Source: an uncultured Corynebacterium sp. (GTDB lineage: Bacteria; Actinomycetota; Actinomycetes; Mycobacteriales; Mycobacteriaceae). Taken from it: a DNA stretch of 25,217 nt. The stretch spans positions 1 through 25,217 of the forward strand of contig NZ_CAMIHD010000024.1 in NCBI RefSeq assembly GCF_946222835.1, in the 5' to 3' direction. A program made the position numbers and the translations under genes. This document shows, in pieces, positions 1-7,128 of the stretch. How positions within the stretch are numbered: position 1 is the stretch's first letter; every line of letters starts with the position of its first letter. A model generated the notes under the pieces. That model worked only from the letters and a program-made list of their open reading frames with translations, searched no databases and was not told the origin of the DNA.

Positions 1-174
1 CTGATAAACTCAACCGAAACATAAGAAGTGTTTCCACGACCACTAGAATCCGCCCACTTTGGATTCAGAGGTTTTACACCCACTATTGACAAGCGCCCTT
101 AATTCTTAGCGGTGGCCACTCCTTGTTAATTGACTACCGCAGCGTTTTCCAAATTCGTGGCCCGAGAACAAAAT

Positions 175-207
175 TTTGCGCAAATGATTACTTAAATTGC
201 GCATTTT
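175..207. promoter_or_regulatory. Palindrome pair upstream of the Abi gene
   Basis: TTTGCGCAAA at 175-184 is a perfect 10-bp palindrome. The related core TTGCGCA recurs at 197-203, inside AAATTGCGCATTTT. The two GCGC centres lie 21 bp apart, about two helical turns, so a dimeric regulator could bind both on the same DNA face. A TATACT hexamer follows at 212-217 and could be a -10 element. This would suit an operator for the Abi gene, but regulator binding is inference. The rest of 1-264 shows no convincing gene. Confidence 0.3.
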
Positions 208-282
208 GAGCTATACTTTAGTCAATCGATACCCCCTCCAAGCTTCCCATATGAACAGCTCAATATGAGAGGGGGGCTTTGC

Positions 283-288
283 TATGCT
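283..288 (+). promoter_or_regulatory. Possible -10 element for a leaderless Abi transcript
   Basis: TATGCT ends six bases before the ATG at 295, about where transcription would start at the A of that ATG. No purine-rich ribosome binding site sits at normal spacing before 295; the only G-run (about 270-275) is some 20 bases away. Leaderless mRNAs are common in corynebacteria, so a leaderless start is plausible. No clear -35 is visible, and TATACT at 212-217 is an alternative -10. Confidence 0.3.
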
Positions 289-294
289 GAAGCA

Positions 295-1200
295 ATGAAC
301 CGCAGGAAGAGGTTCCTAAGCATTCAAGAGCAAGTAGGTTTAATTCAGCAACGCGGGTTAATCCTTCCTTCCGAAAAATCTGCTAAAGATTTCCTTGAGC
401 GCCAAAATTATTACCGCTTTTCGGGCTACATGCGGTACTTCCAAGAAGACATAGCTGGGGACGAAGCCAGATTCGTTCTTGGCACCCAGTGGGATGAAAT
501 AGTTAACATCTACCGGTTGGACATCGAACTTCGTTCTCTCCTTTTCCGCGGTCTCCAAGAAGCAGAGCTTGCGGCCAGGACGGCCTTTGCTCTCAGCGAA
601 GGTGAAATCCATTCTCCTTATGAGAAGTATCTTCAGCCCGCTGCTTACCGGCGCCCACCAAATCCGGCTATGAGGCCCACCCACGATCTAATTATTAGTG
701 AGCTCAAGCGGTCTAAGGAACCATACCTCCACAAATACCAAAAGGACTCAGGATCCGACGCTGAAAGGTGGGTTTACGATGTTCCAATTTGGGTGGCAGT
801 CGAGGCACTGTCCTTTGGTACGTTGTCGAAAGCAATAAGCTTCCGAAACGACAACAACCGAGTTTACGCAAAGACTTGTTCCATTCTTGGCGTAAAGAAA
901 CAATATTTAGCGCGCCAATTGCGCTCTTTTACATTCGTGAGAAATAAGTGTGCTCACTCAGCTCGGTTATGGAACAGTTTCGTTTTGGACCAACCTGCAG
1001 TATCCAATGCTACGAAACGACGTGCTGAGAAAGTTATAGGTCAAAATTATGGCGAGAACTCACTACTAGCAGTAATTGTAGCCCTTGATAACTTTCTCTT
1101 TCTGACGAATTCATGGGTTGGATTTTTGGATGAGTATATGGAGCTGGTCGAACGAAATCCGGCTTTCCACCAAGGTATAGCGAATCCTCATCATTCATAG
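295..1200 (+). CDS. Abi_2 family abortive-infection protein
   Basis: A 301-aa protein of the Abi_2 (AbiD/AbiF-like) family, whose studied members in Lactococcus stop phage growth by harming the infected cell. The N-terminal part matches the family pattern: a helix with IQEQVGLIQQRGL (residues about 10-22) and then the NYYRFSGYMRYF block (38-49). PIWVAVEALSFGTLSKA (164-180) is the central family signature. RNKCAH (216-221) fits the RNxxxH motif of HEPN-type RNases, so RNA cleavage is a possible activity, although none has been shown here. I chose the ATG at 295 over an in-frame ATG at 265 because family members begin just before the FLSIQEQ helix. The gene is more AT-rich than its neighbours and uses codons such as TTA and ATA, which suggests horizontal transfer. 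No antitoxin-like partner is visible inside the window; one could lie to the left. Confidence 0.88.
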   Translation: MNRRKRFLSIQEQVGLIQQRGLILPSEKSAKDFLERQNYYRFSGYMRYFQEDIAGDEARFVLGTQWDEIVNIYRLDIELRSLLFRGLQEAELAARTAFALSEGEIHSPYEKYLQPAAYRRPPNPAMRPTHDLIISELKRSKEPYLHKYQKDSGSDAERWVYDVPIWVAVEALSFGTLSKAISFRNDNNRVYAKTCSILGVKKQYLARQLRSFTFVRNKCAHSARLWNSFVLDQPAVSNATKRRAEKVIGQNYGENSLLAVIVALDNFLFLTNSWVGFLDEYMELVERNPAFHQGIANPHHS

Positions 1201-1272
1201 CCGCCTTGGTGTATGAACGCACAACGGTACCCCAGCCTTGTCTTGCGACCCCAGACACATATTTTCGCGAGC

Positions 1273-1300
1273 TTGACCCCCGCCCCTAAATCCATACTTA
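1273..1300 (+). promoter_or_regulatory. Candidate sigma-A-type promoter for the TDT transporter unit
   Basis: TTGACC at 1273-1278 and TACTTA at 1295-1300 are separated by 16 bp. Transcription from here would begin near 1307 and leave a leader of about 60 bases before the GTG at 1366. Both hexamers are imperfect, so this is a suggestion only. Confidence 0.3.
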
Positions 1301-1365
1301 GCGAGAGTTCTCACCAGCCCAAACGAGAGCAAAATTCTGATAACCCGACCGAAAGAAATTAACAT

Positions 1366-2337
1366 GTGGGTGTGACTGATAGATTCCGCCAACTCCCAGC
1401 CCCGGGCCCCGCGTGGGGAGGTAGCCTTATGGGCACCTCCATCGTCTCGCGCCTGCTCGTGGAAGAAGGCATGATGATCCTGGCCGGCATTTTTGCCGCC
1501 ATCGCCTGCGTCATCTTCGTCGTTCTCACCGCGGGTTTCTTGCGCTACCGCCACCCCAGCTTCGAGCGCACCACTATGGCGGAATGGTCCATGTTCTTTA
1601 TCGGAATCTTGGCGCTCGGTGCCGCGCTTTCTGGTCTTACAGATATTCCTACCTTCCGCCTCGTAGGGTTTTGGATCGGTGGTCCGGTTACGGTCATTAC
1701 GTGGGCTATCCAGCTCACGCGCTTTGATGGCGAGCCGAAGTTCACCTGGGGCCTGCCGCTAGTTGGTCCTATGATTTCGGCGTCCGTGTCCGGCTGGCTG
1801 GCCCACGATTACGGCCCGATGTACCACGTGATGGGCACAATATTTTTCTTCATGTCCCTGGTAACGGCGGTACCAACCTTTGCTCGCGTGTACTGGGCCG
1901 CATGGCACGGCAAGGTGGATTTCACCGGCGCGAAATCAGCTACCGCCTGGGTACCACTGGGTGTAGTAGGCCAGTCCACCACGGCTATGCAGATTCTCTT
2001 CCCCGGCCCAGTATCCATTTACTACGGCGTTACTGCCCTCATTATCGCCATTCCTCTGTCCATCTACGCGATGTTTACCTTCTACCCCAATGTGGCGCGG
2101 TGGGTTCCGTACTCCCCTGCTTGGTGGTCGTGCACGTTCCCTCCGGGAACCGTCAGCATGGGTGGCCACCAGCTGGCATTGGTCAATGGCTCCGAGCTTA
2201 TCGACGCCATTGCGCTCACCATCCCTGTTCTCCTCACCGCACACTGGCTGCTTTGCTCGACCCGCTTCCTCAGCTGGGTATGGGAAGGAAAAAAGGAAAC
2301 AGGCCCGGAAGAGCCACTCATCGACACAGGACAATAA
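1366..2337 (+). CDS. TDT/SLAC1-type membrane transporter
   Basis: A 323-aa polytopic membrane protein resembling the TDT family (tellurite-resistance/dicarboxylate transporter, C4-dicarboxylate or anion channel fold). The N-terminal PGPAWGGSLMGTSIVSRLL (13-31) corresponds to the family's first-helix pattern GPAWFGAVMGTGI. PAWWSCTFPPGTVSMGGHQLA (251-271) matches the ninth-helix pattern WWSFTFPxGT. Hydrophobic segments near 35-58, 73-90, 98-117, 131-147, 152-172, 191-215, 217-238 and 277-299 bring the total to about ten helices. The substrate cannot be told from sequence. The start is probably GTG at 1366, or GTG at 1372: ATG at 1430 would cut into the first helix, and the ATG at 1364 runs at once into a stop. 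GAAAGAA at 1351-1357 is a weak ribosome binding site. It is the first gene of a unit with the two short genes that follow. Confidence 0.8.
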   Translation: MGVTDRFRQLPAPGPAWGGSLMGTSIVSRLLVEEGMMILAGIFAAIACVIFVVLTAGFLRYRHPSFERTTMAEWSMFFIGILALGAALSGLTDIPTFRLVGFWIGGPVTVITWAIQLTRFDGEPKFTWGLPLVGPMISASVSGWLAHDYGPMYHVMGTIFFFMSLVTAVPTFARVYWAAWHGKVDFTGAKSATAWVPLGVVGQSTTAMQILFPGPVSIYYGVTALIIAIPLSIYAMFTFYPNVARWVPYSPAWWSCTFPPGTVSMGGHQLALVNGSELIDAIALTIPVLLTAHWLLCSTRFLSWVWEGKKETGPEEPLIDTGQ

Positions 2338-2361
2338 AAATAGCAAGGAGGAGCAACCACT

Positions 2362-2412
2362 ATGCCAGACACCAGCTTTGAGCGTGGGAAGCGCCGCAAC
2401 GGTCGCCGCTAA
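2362..2412 (+). CDS. 16-aa basic mini-ORF, translationally coupled to the next gene
   Basis: ATG at 2362 is preceded by AAGGAGG (2345-2351), one of the best ribosome binding sites in the window, at 10 bases. The encoded peptide is MPDTSFERGKRRNGRR, strongly basic at the C-terminus. Its TAA shares its last A with the ATG of the following gene (TAATG at 2410-2414), and that gene has no ribosome binding site of its own. The mini-ORF therefore probably either brings ribosomes to the next gene by termination-reinitiation or encodes a real small protein. I do not recognise the peptide. Confidence 0.5.
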   Translation: MPDTSFERGKRRNGRR

Positions 2413-2786
2413 TGCATAGCTCCTCCCCCATCACCTTCATCGCTTGGGAGTGCGCGGACCTGACTGCAGTCAGACAGGTACTCGCCGGCTTGCAGCGAAA
2501 CGACATCTATCTCTACCGCGACCATCTGCTCTTGGAGACGTCGTGGCTGGGCCAAGGCGCACAGGATTTCTATGCCACGGCATGGCGCTGGACTGCAGAT
2601 GATTGCCCGCTCTTTTATGACTTGGCGCGACAGGGCAAGGTCCTAATCACCATCAATACGGCGGTGATTGCCTGCGGCGATGAAGAAGACATCGCCACAG
2701 CGCGCGAGAGCATTACACAAGAGCCCATCGTCGCCCACAGTCCGCAGCAATTGTGCGGACTGCTTGCCGACGCCGCAGCAGAGTAG
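2412..2786 (+). CDS. Hypothetical protein, 124 aa
   Basis: A 124-aa soluble acidic protein that I cannot assign to a family. It has no signal peptide and no membrane helix. The N-terminal part (ITFIAWECADLTAVRQVLAGLQ) reads as a strand followed by a helix, and the middle contains several Trp, Tyr and Phe residues (YLYRDHLLLETSW, FYATAWRWTADDCPLFYDLA). The C-terminal part is Ala- and Glu-rich. The start overlaps the stop of the mini-ORF by one base, so expression probably depends on coupling to it and to the TDT transporter unit. The gene ends two bases before the stop of the convergent Nudix gene. A role linked to the transporter is suggested only by position. Confidence 0.65.
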   Translation: MHSSSPITFIAWECADLTAVRQVLAGLQRNDIYLYRDHLLLETSWLGQGAQDFYATAWRWTADDCPLFYDLARQGKVLITINTAVIACGDEEDIATARESITQEPIVAHSPQQLCGLLADAAAE

Positions 2787-2788
2787 AC

Positions 2789-3334
2789 CTAAAGCCCCGG
2801 TTGCTCGCTGCGCTTCATCCAGCCCATACGCGGAGCAAAGCCGCGGGGATGTTTCATCTGGGCTACAGCATCAGCAATCATGAGGCGGTGGCGGCGTGAA
2901 ACGCTATCGGGAAGCTTCGCCACCGAGAACCAACCTGCCTCGGTATTTTCTTCATCACTGATAACCGGCTCTGCGCCCTCCGCTACCGACACACGCAGCG
3001 CCGTGCCCATAAAGGTGCACTTATCGCCATTGGGATAGGTCACTGGTCCGGACTGCCCTACGCCTAGGAGCGCTTCTACCTTGGCGTCGAGCCCTACTTC
3101 TTCTTTCACTTCCCGCAGCGCAGTGGTGGTAACTTCCTCACCTGGCTCGCAGATTCCCTCCACCGGCGTCCACACACCGTTATCGGAACGCTTTACTAGC
3201 AGGACGGAGGGAACTTCCCATAACGCGGCGTCTGCCGGCACATCGCGAATAATGACGGCGCTACAGGCCGGCACGAAGATCTGCTCGTGGCCAATCTTTT
3301 CGCGCAGCTGAACAATAAAATCTGGAGTCGGCAT
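2789..3334 (-). CDS. Nudix hydrolase
   Basis: A 181-aa Nudix-family pyrophosphohydrolase, expected to cleave a nucleoside diphosphate linked to another group; the exact substrate is not predictable. The Nudix box is complete at residues 60-82: G, five residues, E, seven residues, then REVKEEVGL, which fits GX5EX7REUXEEXGU. Its Glu residues bind the catalytic Mg2+. The preceding strands (VPSVLLVKRSDNGVWTPV) match the family fold. The frame stays open upstream for another 78 codons, but that part lies over the protease gene and makes no family sense; the ATG at 3334 gives a normal-length protein. The gene is 29 bp behind the protease gene on the same strand and is probably the last gene of the thrC unit. 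Confidence 0.88.
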   Translation of the reverse strand: MPTPDFIVQLREKIGHEQIFVPACSAVIIRDVPADAALWEVPSVLLVKRSDNGVWTPVEGICEPGEEVTTTALREVKEEVGLDAKVEALLGVGQSGPVTYPNGDKCTFMGTALRVSVAEGAEPVISDEENTEAGWFSVAKLPDSVSRRHRLMIADAVAQMKHPRGFAPRMGWMKRSEQPGL

Positions 3335-3363
3335 GCCACCAAGCGTAGACCAGCGCAGCGGAT

Positions 3364-4218
3364 TTAGGCCATGGGCCCCAAGACCTCTTTGGCGAGCAGC
3401 TGAATATCGGTAGCCAAGGTGAAAGACAGCTCCATTTCCGTCTGCGTGGTCTCGCAGGTGCGGCCTACTTCGAGGCGTTGCGTCGTGCCGGAGACTACCC
3501 CTACGATGGTTTCCTTGCCTTCCACCTCGCCATAGACCGGCCCGCCGGAATCGCCGTTGGTGCTGCACACGCGCGCCCTCGCGGCAAGTGAATCCCGTTG
3601 GAGATCCTGCGAGTTTAGCTGCGCCATTTCCGCGTCATGGGATAGCGATCCACACGTCTTATCTGTCACGCGGCCGAGCTTGCATACCTCAGGTGGCAAA
3701 TGAGCTAGGGAGGTAGCCACGCTGTTATTGACTTGCCCGGGGACATAGTAATCAGCGCTGCCGGTGATCTCGATGAAGGCCACATCGAGGTCGTGGCTGT
3801 CTTCGGCATAGAAATCGGAGTAAATGACCTCGCCGATGGGCGCGGCGGGATAGCTAAAATCGCCGTCGGCAGTGCCGGCCCAGACCTTATCACCAGGTTT
3901 GCCGCAATGAGAGGCGGTGACGGCGATCGAACGGGCGTCGGCAAGCGTGAATGACCATGCCGCCGTGCAGGACTGGTAGTTAAAGTAGGCGCCCGCACGC
4001 GGCTCATCACCAGAAAGATCCAGGGCGGTTCCTGGTGCGAGCGGCGCAGCGGCCGGGGAATAGGACTCATTGGGAATGAGGTTTTTATAAGACAAGGCGG
4101 AGAAACTTGGTTCTTCCCCACCCCGCACCGGGCTGCAGGCTACAAGGAGCGCGGCCATGCAGGCTACAAAGACGCTAGTTGCTATCCGCGTCCGCATCCC
4201 CGGCGTTGTCCTTGTCAT
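3364..4218 (-). CDS. Trypsin-like serine protease, predicted lipoprotein
   Basis: A 284-aa chymotrypsin-fold (S1-like) protease that appears to be exported and lipid-anchored. A hydrophobic signal segment ends in the lipobox LLVAC (24-28), making Cys28 the likely lipidated residue. All three catalytic residues are visible: His104 in TASHCG, Asp145 in HDLDVAFIE and Ser224 in NGDSGGPVYG. Paired cysteines (84 and 105, 179 and 189, 218 and 255) could form disulfides outside the cell. Substrate unknown. Two starts are possible: ATG at 4218, used here, or ATG at 4197, which would give a compact 21-residue signal peptide beginning MRTRIATSV. Either way the 5' end overlaps the 48-aa gene upstream (by 44 or 23 bases), which suggests translational coupling. 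The gene is probably co-transcribed with thrC. Confidence 0.85.
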   Translation of the reverse strand: MTRTTPGMRTRIATSVFVACMAALLVACSPVRGGEEPSFSALSYKNLIPNESYSPAAAPLAPGTALDLSGDEPRAGAYFNYQSCTAAWSFTLADARSIAVTASHCGKPGDKVWAGTADGDFSYPAAPIGEVIYSDFYAEDSHDLDVAFIEITGSADYYVPGQVNNSVATSLAHLPPEVCKLGRVTDKTCGSLSHDAEMAQLNSQDLQRDSLAARARVCSTNGDSGGPVYGEVEGKETIVGVVSGTTQRLEVGRTCETTQTEMELSFTLATDIQLLAKEVLGPMA

Positions 4219-4321
4219 CCTCTTCCGCTTTCATCTTCGCCTGGGCTTTGAGATCGCGGATGAATTTTTCCGGATCGAACTCGGTGTAGTGCTCTGGTCC
4301 GGCAAAATTTTCTAGGGCCAT
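4175..4321 (-). CDS. Small acidic protein, 48 aa
   Basis: An ORF of 48 codons starting MALENFAGPEHYTEFDPEKF and ending in an Asp-rich tail. GGAGG lies eight bases before the ATG, within the 3' end of thrC, and only three bases separate the thrC stop from this start. The end overlaps the start of the protease gene in another frame. There is no signal peptide or membrane helix; residues 17-34 could form one amphipathic helix. The good ribosome binding site, tight spacing and coherent composition argue for a real gene. I do not know its function. Confidence 0.65.
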   Translation of the reverse strand: MALENFAGPEHYTEFDPEKFIRDLKAQAKMKAEEDDKDNAGDADADSN

Positions 4322-4324
4322 GGT

Positions 4325-5767
4325 TTAAACCTCCGTTTTCTGAATCGACGTGGTGATGTAATCCTTGACCACCGCGGAATCATTAGGCAAGTCCTTGACG
4401 TGCCGCTCGGCATCGGGGATGCCGGCAAACCGCTCGGGCGGCTCGGGGGCAGCGCCAATGGCCTCAGTGATGGTCTCAGCAAACTTCACTGGCAGCGCAG
4501 TCTCCAAGCACACAATCGGCGTCTCTACGCCCTCGCGCTGTGCGCCACGCGCCACCTTGATCCCATCGGCCGTATGCGGATCTGCCAAGTAGTTAAAACG
4601 CTCATACACGTCCTTAATAGTGGCAAGGCGATCGGCATGGCTGGAGGAGCCGGATAGGAATCCGTACTCTTGGCGGGCGGCGGCGACCATTTCTTGGTTG
4701 AGGCTGAATCCACCCTCTTTGACCTTGGTGCCAAAAAGCTCCGCTGCTTGGGCTGCATCGCGGCCGAGCAAGTCAAACACAAACCGCTCAAAGTTAGAGG
4801 CACGGGAGATATCCATCGATGGCGAAGACGTAGCCATAGTCTCTGCGGCAGGACGCGGACGGTAATTCCCTGTGCGGAAAAACTCATCCAGCACGTCATT
4901 TTCATTGGTAGCTACGATGAGGCGATCAATGGGAAGCCCCATCTGTCGGGCGATATGGCCGGCGCAGATATCGCCAAAGTTTCCGGTGGGAACGCTGAAG
5001 GAAACCTTTTGCTCGGCATTGTCGGTGACCTTAAGCCAGCAGGAGATGTAGTAGACCACCTGGGCCATAAGGCGTGCCCAGTTAATGGAATTGACCGCAC
5101 CGATGCGGTAAGTGGCTTTAAAGTTGGCATCGCCCGATACAGCTTTAACCACCTCCTGGCAATCATCAAAGACACCATCAAGGGCGATATTGAAAATATT
5201 CGGGTCATCCAGGCCAAACATCTGTGCCTGTTGGAAGGCCGTCATGCGGCCGGCTGGGGTGAGCATGAAGACGCGAATGCCCTGGCGCCCTCGCATTGCA
5301 TACTCAGCCGAGGAGCCCGTATCACCGGAGGTGGCCCCCAAAATATTGAGGGTCTCGCCACGGCGGGCAAGCTCATATTCAAATAGTTCGCCCAGCAGCT
5401 GCATGGCCATGTCCTTAAAGGCCGCGGTAGGCCCTTCAGAAAGGTGCCCGATAAAAAGGCCCTCGCCTAGTTCAGTCACGGGAACGATCTCTGGGTCTGC
5501 GAACTTGGGGCTGGTATAGGCACGGGAGGCGATATCCTCGATGTCTTGCGCTGGAATATCATCGATGAAAAGCTTAAGTACCTCGGCTGCGAGTGCCGCG
5601 TAGCCCTTTTCTGCTAAGAGCCTGCGCCATGAATTTAAAGTGGCGGAGTCTAACTGTGGGTAGCTCTCTGGCAGGTATAAACCGCCATCGGGGGCAAGCC
5701 CACCAAGCAGAATATCCGTAAAAGATGCGGGCTGACGGGCGGTATCGCGGGTCGAAATATACTTCAC
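4325..5767 (-). CDS. thrC: Threonine synthase
   Basis: A 480-aa PLP enzyme that converts O-phosphohomoserine to threonine, the last step of threonine synthesis. The N-terminus (MKYISTRDTARQPASFTDIL) and the GLAPDGGLYLPE segment (23-34) are typical of the longer threonine synthase class. The PLP-binding lysine is Lys118 in EGPTAAFKDMA, and the phosphate-binding GATSGDTGSSA segment follows at about 144-154. Length fits the family, and no key residue is missing. The start codon is GTG at 5767. It has no clear ribosome binding site, but TAAGAT lies eight bases upstream, so the mRNA may be leaderless. It appears to be the first gene of a unit with the 48-aa protein, the protease and the Nudix hydrolase, and it diverges from the MFS permease. 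Confidence 0.97.
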   Translation of the reverse strand: MKYISTRDTARQPASFTDILLGGLAPDGGLYLPESYPQLDSATLNSWRRLLAEKGYAALAAEVLKLFIDDIPAQDIEDIASRAYTSPKFADPEIVPVTELGEGLFIGHLSEGPTAAFKDMAMQLLGELFEYELARRGETLNILGATSGDTGSSAEYAMRGRQGIRVFMLTPAGRMTAFQQAQMFGLDDPNIFNIALDGVFDDCQEVVKAVSGDANFKATYRIGAVNSINWARLMAQVVYYISCWLKVTDNAEQKVSFSVPTGNFGDICAGHIARQMGLPIDRLIVATNENDVLDEFFRTGNYRPRPAAETMATSSPSMDISRASNFERFVFDLLGRDAAQAAELFGTKVKEGGFSLNQEMVAAARQEYGFLSGSSSHADRLATIKDVYERFNYLADPHTADGIKVARGAQREGVETPIVCLETALPVKFAETITEAIGAAPEPPERFAGIPDAERHVKDLPNDSAVVKDYITTSIQKTEV

Positions 5768-5776
5768 ACAAAAGAA

Positions 5777-5782
5777 TCTTAG
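5777..5782 (-). promoter_or_regulatory. Candidate -10 element of thrC
   Basis: Read on the minus strand this is TAAGAT, ending eight nucleotides before the thrC GTG start. This is the position expected for a leaderless transcript. No strong -35 is visible; with usual spacing it would lie against the start of the MFS gene. Confidence 0.4.
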
Positions 5783-5806
5783 TAGTTAAAGCGTAAGGTA
5801 TCAGCC

Positions 5807-7114
5807 ATGTCGCAGCCGAATCCCAGAGAAGTTATTACCACTCAAGCTTTAGGCATTTGGGTGGCCGCCATGGCGGTCTACCTCGTAGCAATTACCGGAC
5901 GCACTTCTTTTGGCGTTGCTGGCTTGGATGCAATTGAGCGCTTCGATGTTGATGCCGGCCGCATCGCGGTTTTTACTTCCGTGCAACTGGGCGTATATGC
6001 CCTAGCCCAGATTCCTACCGGCATTTTGATCGATAAGTTTGGCCCGCGCCTGCTCCTGGTGGTCGGCGCCGTCATTATGGGCATAGGCCAGGTAGTACTG
6101 GGCTTTACCACCAGCTACGGCGTAGCCATTGCCGCCCGCGTCCTCATTGGCGCAGGCGATGCCACGGCGTTTCTCTCCGTGATGCGCATTCTTCCCTATT
6201 GGTTCCCGCTGCACCGCACGCCTATGTTTACCCAGGTGACCTCGTCACTAGGGCAAATGGGCCAGTTCATCTCCGCAGTGCCCTTCCTGTGGTTGCTGGG
6301 CGCGGCCGGCTGGACCGCCGCCTTCGTTACCCTTGGCGCGGTGGGCATTCTCGTGGCCATCGCCGCCATCGTGGCAGTGGCGGATTCACCGGAAAAGCTG
6401 GGCATTATTCCCACGGAAAAAGAACCGCCCAACTCCCAGGCCACCAGCATCCCGGCTCGCTTAAAGAAAGTATTCCGCTCCCCGGTGGCATGGCAGGCCT
6501 ACTTCATCCACTACATCGGCATGCTCCCGCTCATCGTCTTTGTCATGCTCTGGGGAATGCCCATGATGACCCAGGGAATGGAAATGTCCAAGGCCAAGTC
6601 CAGCCTGGTACTAACCTTGCTGGCAGTATTTTTGGTCTTCGTCGGCCCCCTGCATGGCAAAATTTCCTCGCGCGCACAGCATGTCCGCCCGTGGCTCAGC
6701 CTGGGGTTTGTAGCGGTTCACGCACTGACCTGGATCATCTTCTTTACTTTTGGCACCGGCAGCGGCCTAGCCGCAATTTTGGTGGTGTCCTTCGTTACCG
6801 CGCTATGCACGCCAACGGCCAATTATGGCTTCGATATCGTGCGCGAGCGCATGGACCACTCTGTGGTGGCCACGGCAACCGGCCTAGGCAATATGGGCGG
6901 TTTTACCTCCGGCATGCTGGGCGCTCAGCTCTTCGGCATGGTGTTGGACCACTCCTCTGATGCCCCCGACTATTCCATGGCGGATTTCACTGCAGCCTCC
7001 GCTGCGGTGCTGGCTGTGTGGGTAGCCGGCATGATTGGTGTGGTTGTTACCCACTTCCTTCGCCGCCGCGCCGGCGAGGATGGGCCTTCAGTCACTATCG
7101 TGGAGGTTTCTTAA
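5807..7114 (+). CDS. Major facilitator superfamily permease
   Basis: A 435-aa inner-membrane transporter with about twelve hydrophobic helices in two halves joined by a hydrophilic loop near 198-222 (DSPEKLGIIPTEKEPPNSQ and following). The loop between helices 2 and 3 carries the MFS signature in GILIDKFGPRLLL (72-84). Other family-like parts are RVLIGAGDATAFLSVMRILPYWF and the C-terminal half ending in a basic HFLRRRAG segment. The substrate is not evident. The place next to thrC is conserved in corynebacteria as far as I recall, but this does not by itself imply threonine transport. The start ATG at 5807 has only a weak AAGG upstream, and the whole divergent gap to thrC is 39 bp. Confidence 0.88.
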   Translation: MSQPNPREVITTQALGIWVAAMAVYLVAITGRTSFGVAGLDAIERFDVDAGRIAVFTSVQLGVYALAQIPTGILIDKFGPRLLLVVGAVIMGIGQVVLGFTTSYGVAIAARVLIGAGDATAFLSVMRILPYWFPLHRTPMFTQVTSSLGQMGQFISAVPFLWLLGAAGWTAAFVTLGAVGILVAIAAIVAVADSPEKLGIIPTEKEPPNSQATSIPARLKKVFRSPVAWQAYFIHYIGMLPLIVFVMLWGMPMMTQGMEMSKAKSSLVLTLLAVFLVFVGPLHGKISSRAQHVRPWLSLGFVAVHALTWIIFFTFGTGSGLAAILVVSFVTALCTPTANYGFDIVRERMDHSVVATATGLGNMGGFTSGMLGAQLFGMVLDHSSDAPDYSMADFTAASAAVLAVWVAGMIGVVVTHFLRRRAGEDGPSVTIVEVS

Positions 7115-7128
7115 AAGCCAGAGCTTGG

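Noticed and set aside
86..114. TTGACA at 86-91 as a promoter for the Abi gene
   Set aside because: No -10-like sequence at 16-18 bp spacing, and it lies some 200 bases from the gene.
2789..3568. 259-aa form of the Nudix protein as a protease-Nudix fusion
   Set aside because: The extra 78 residues are an out-of-frame reading of the protease gene; the ATG at 3334 gives the normal family length.
4670..5386. 238-aa open frame on the plus strand
   Set aside because: Antisense to thrC, with no family likeness and no ribosome binding site; a by-product of GC-rich codon use.
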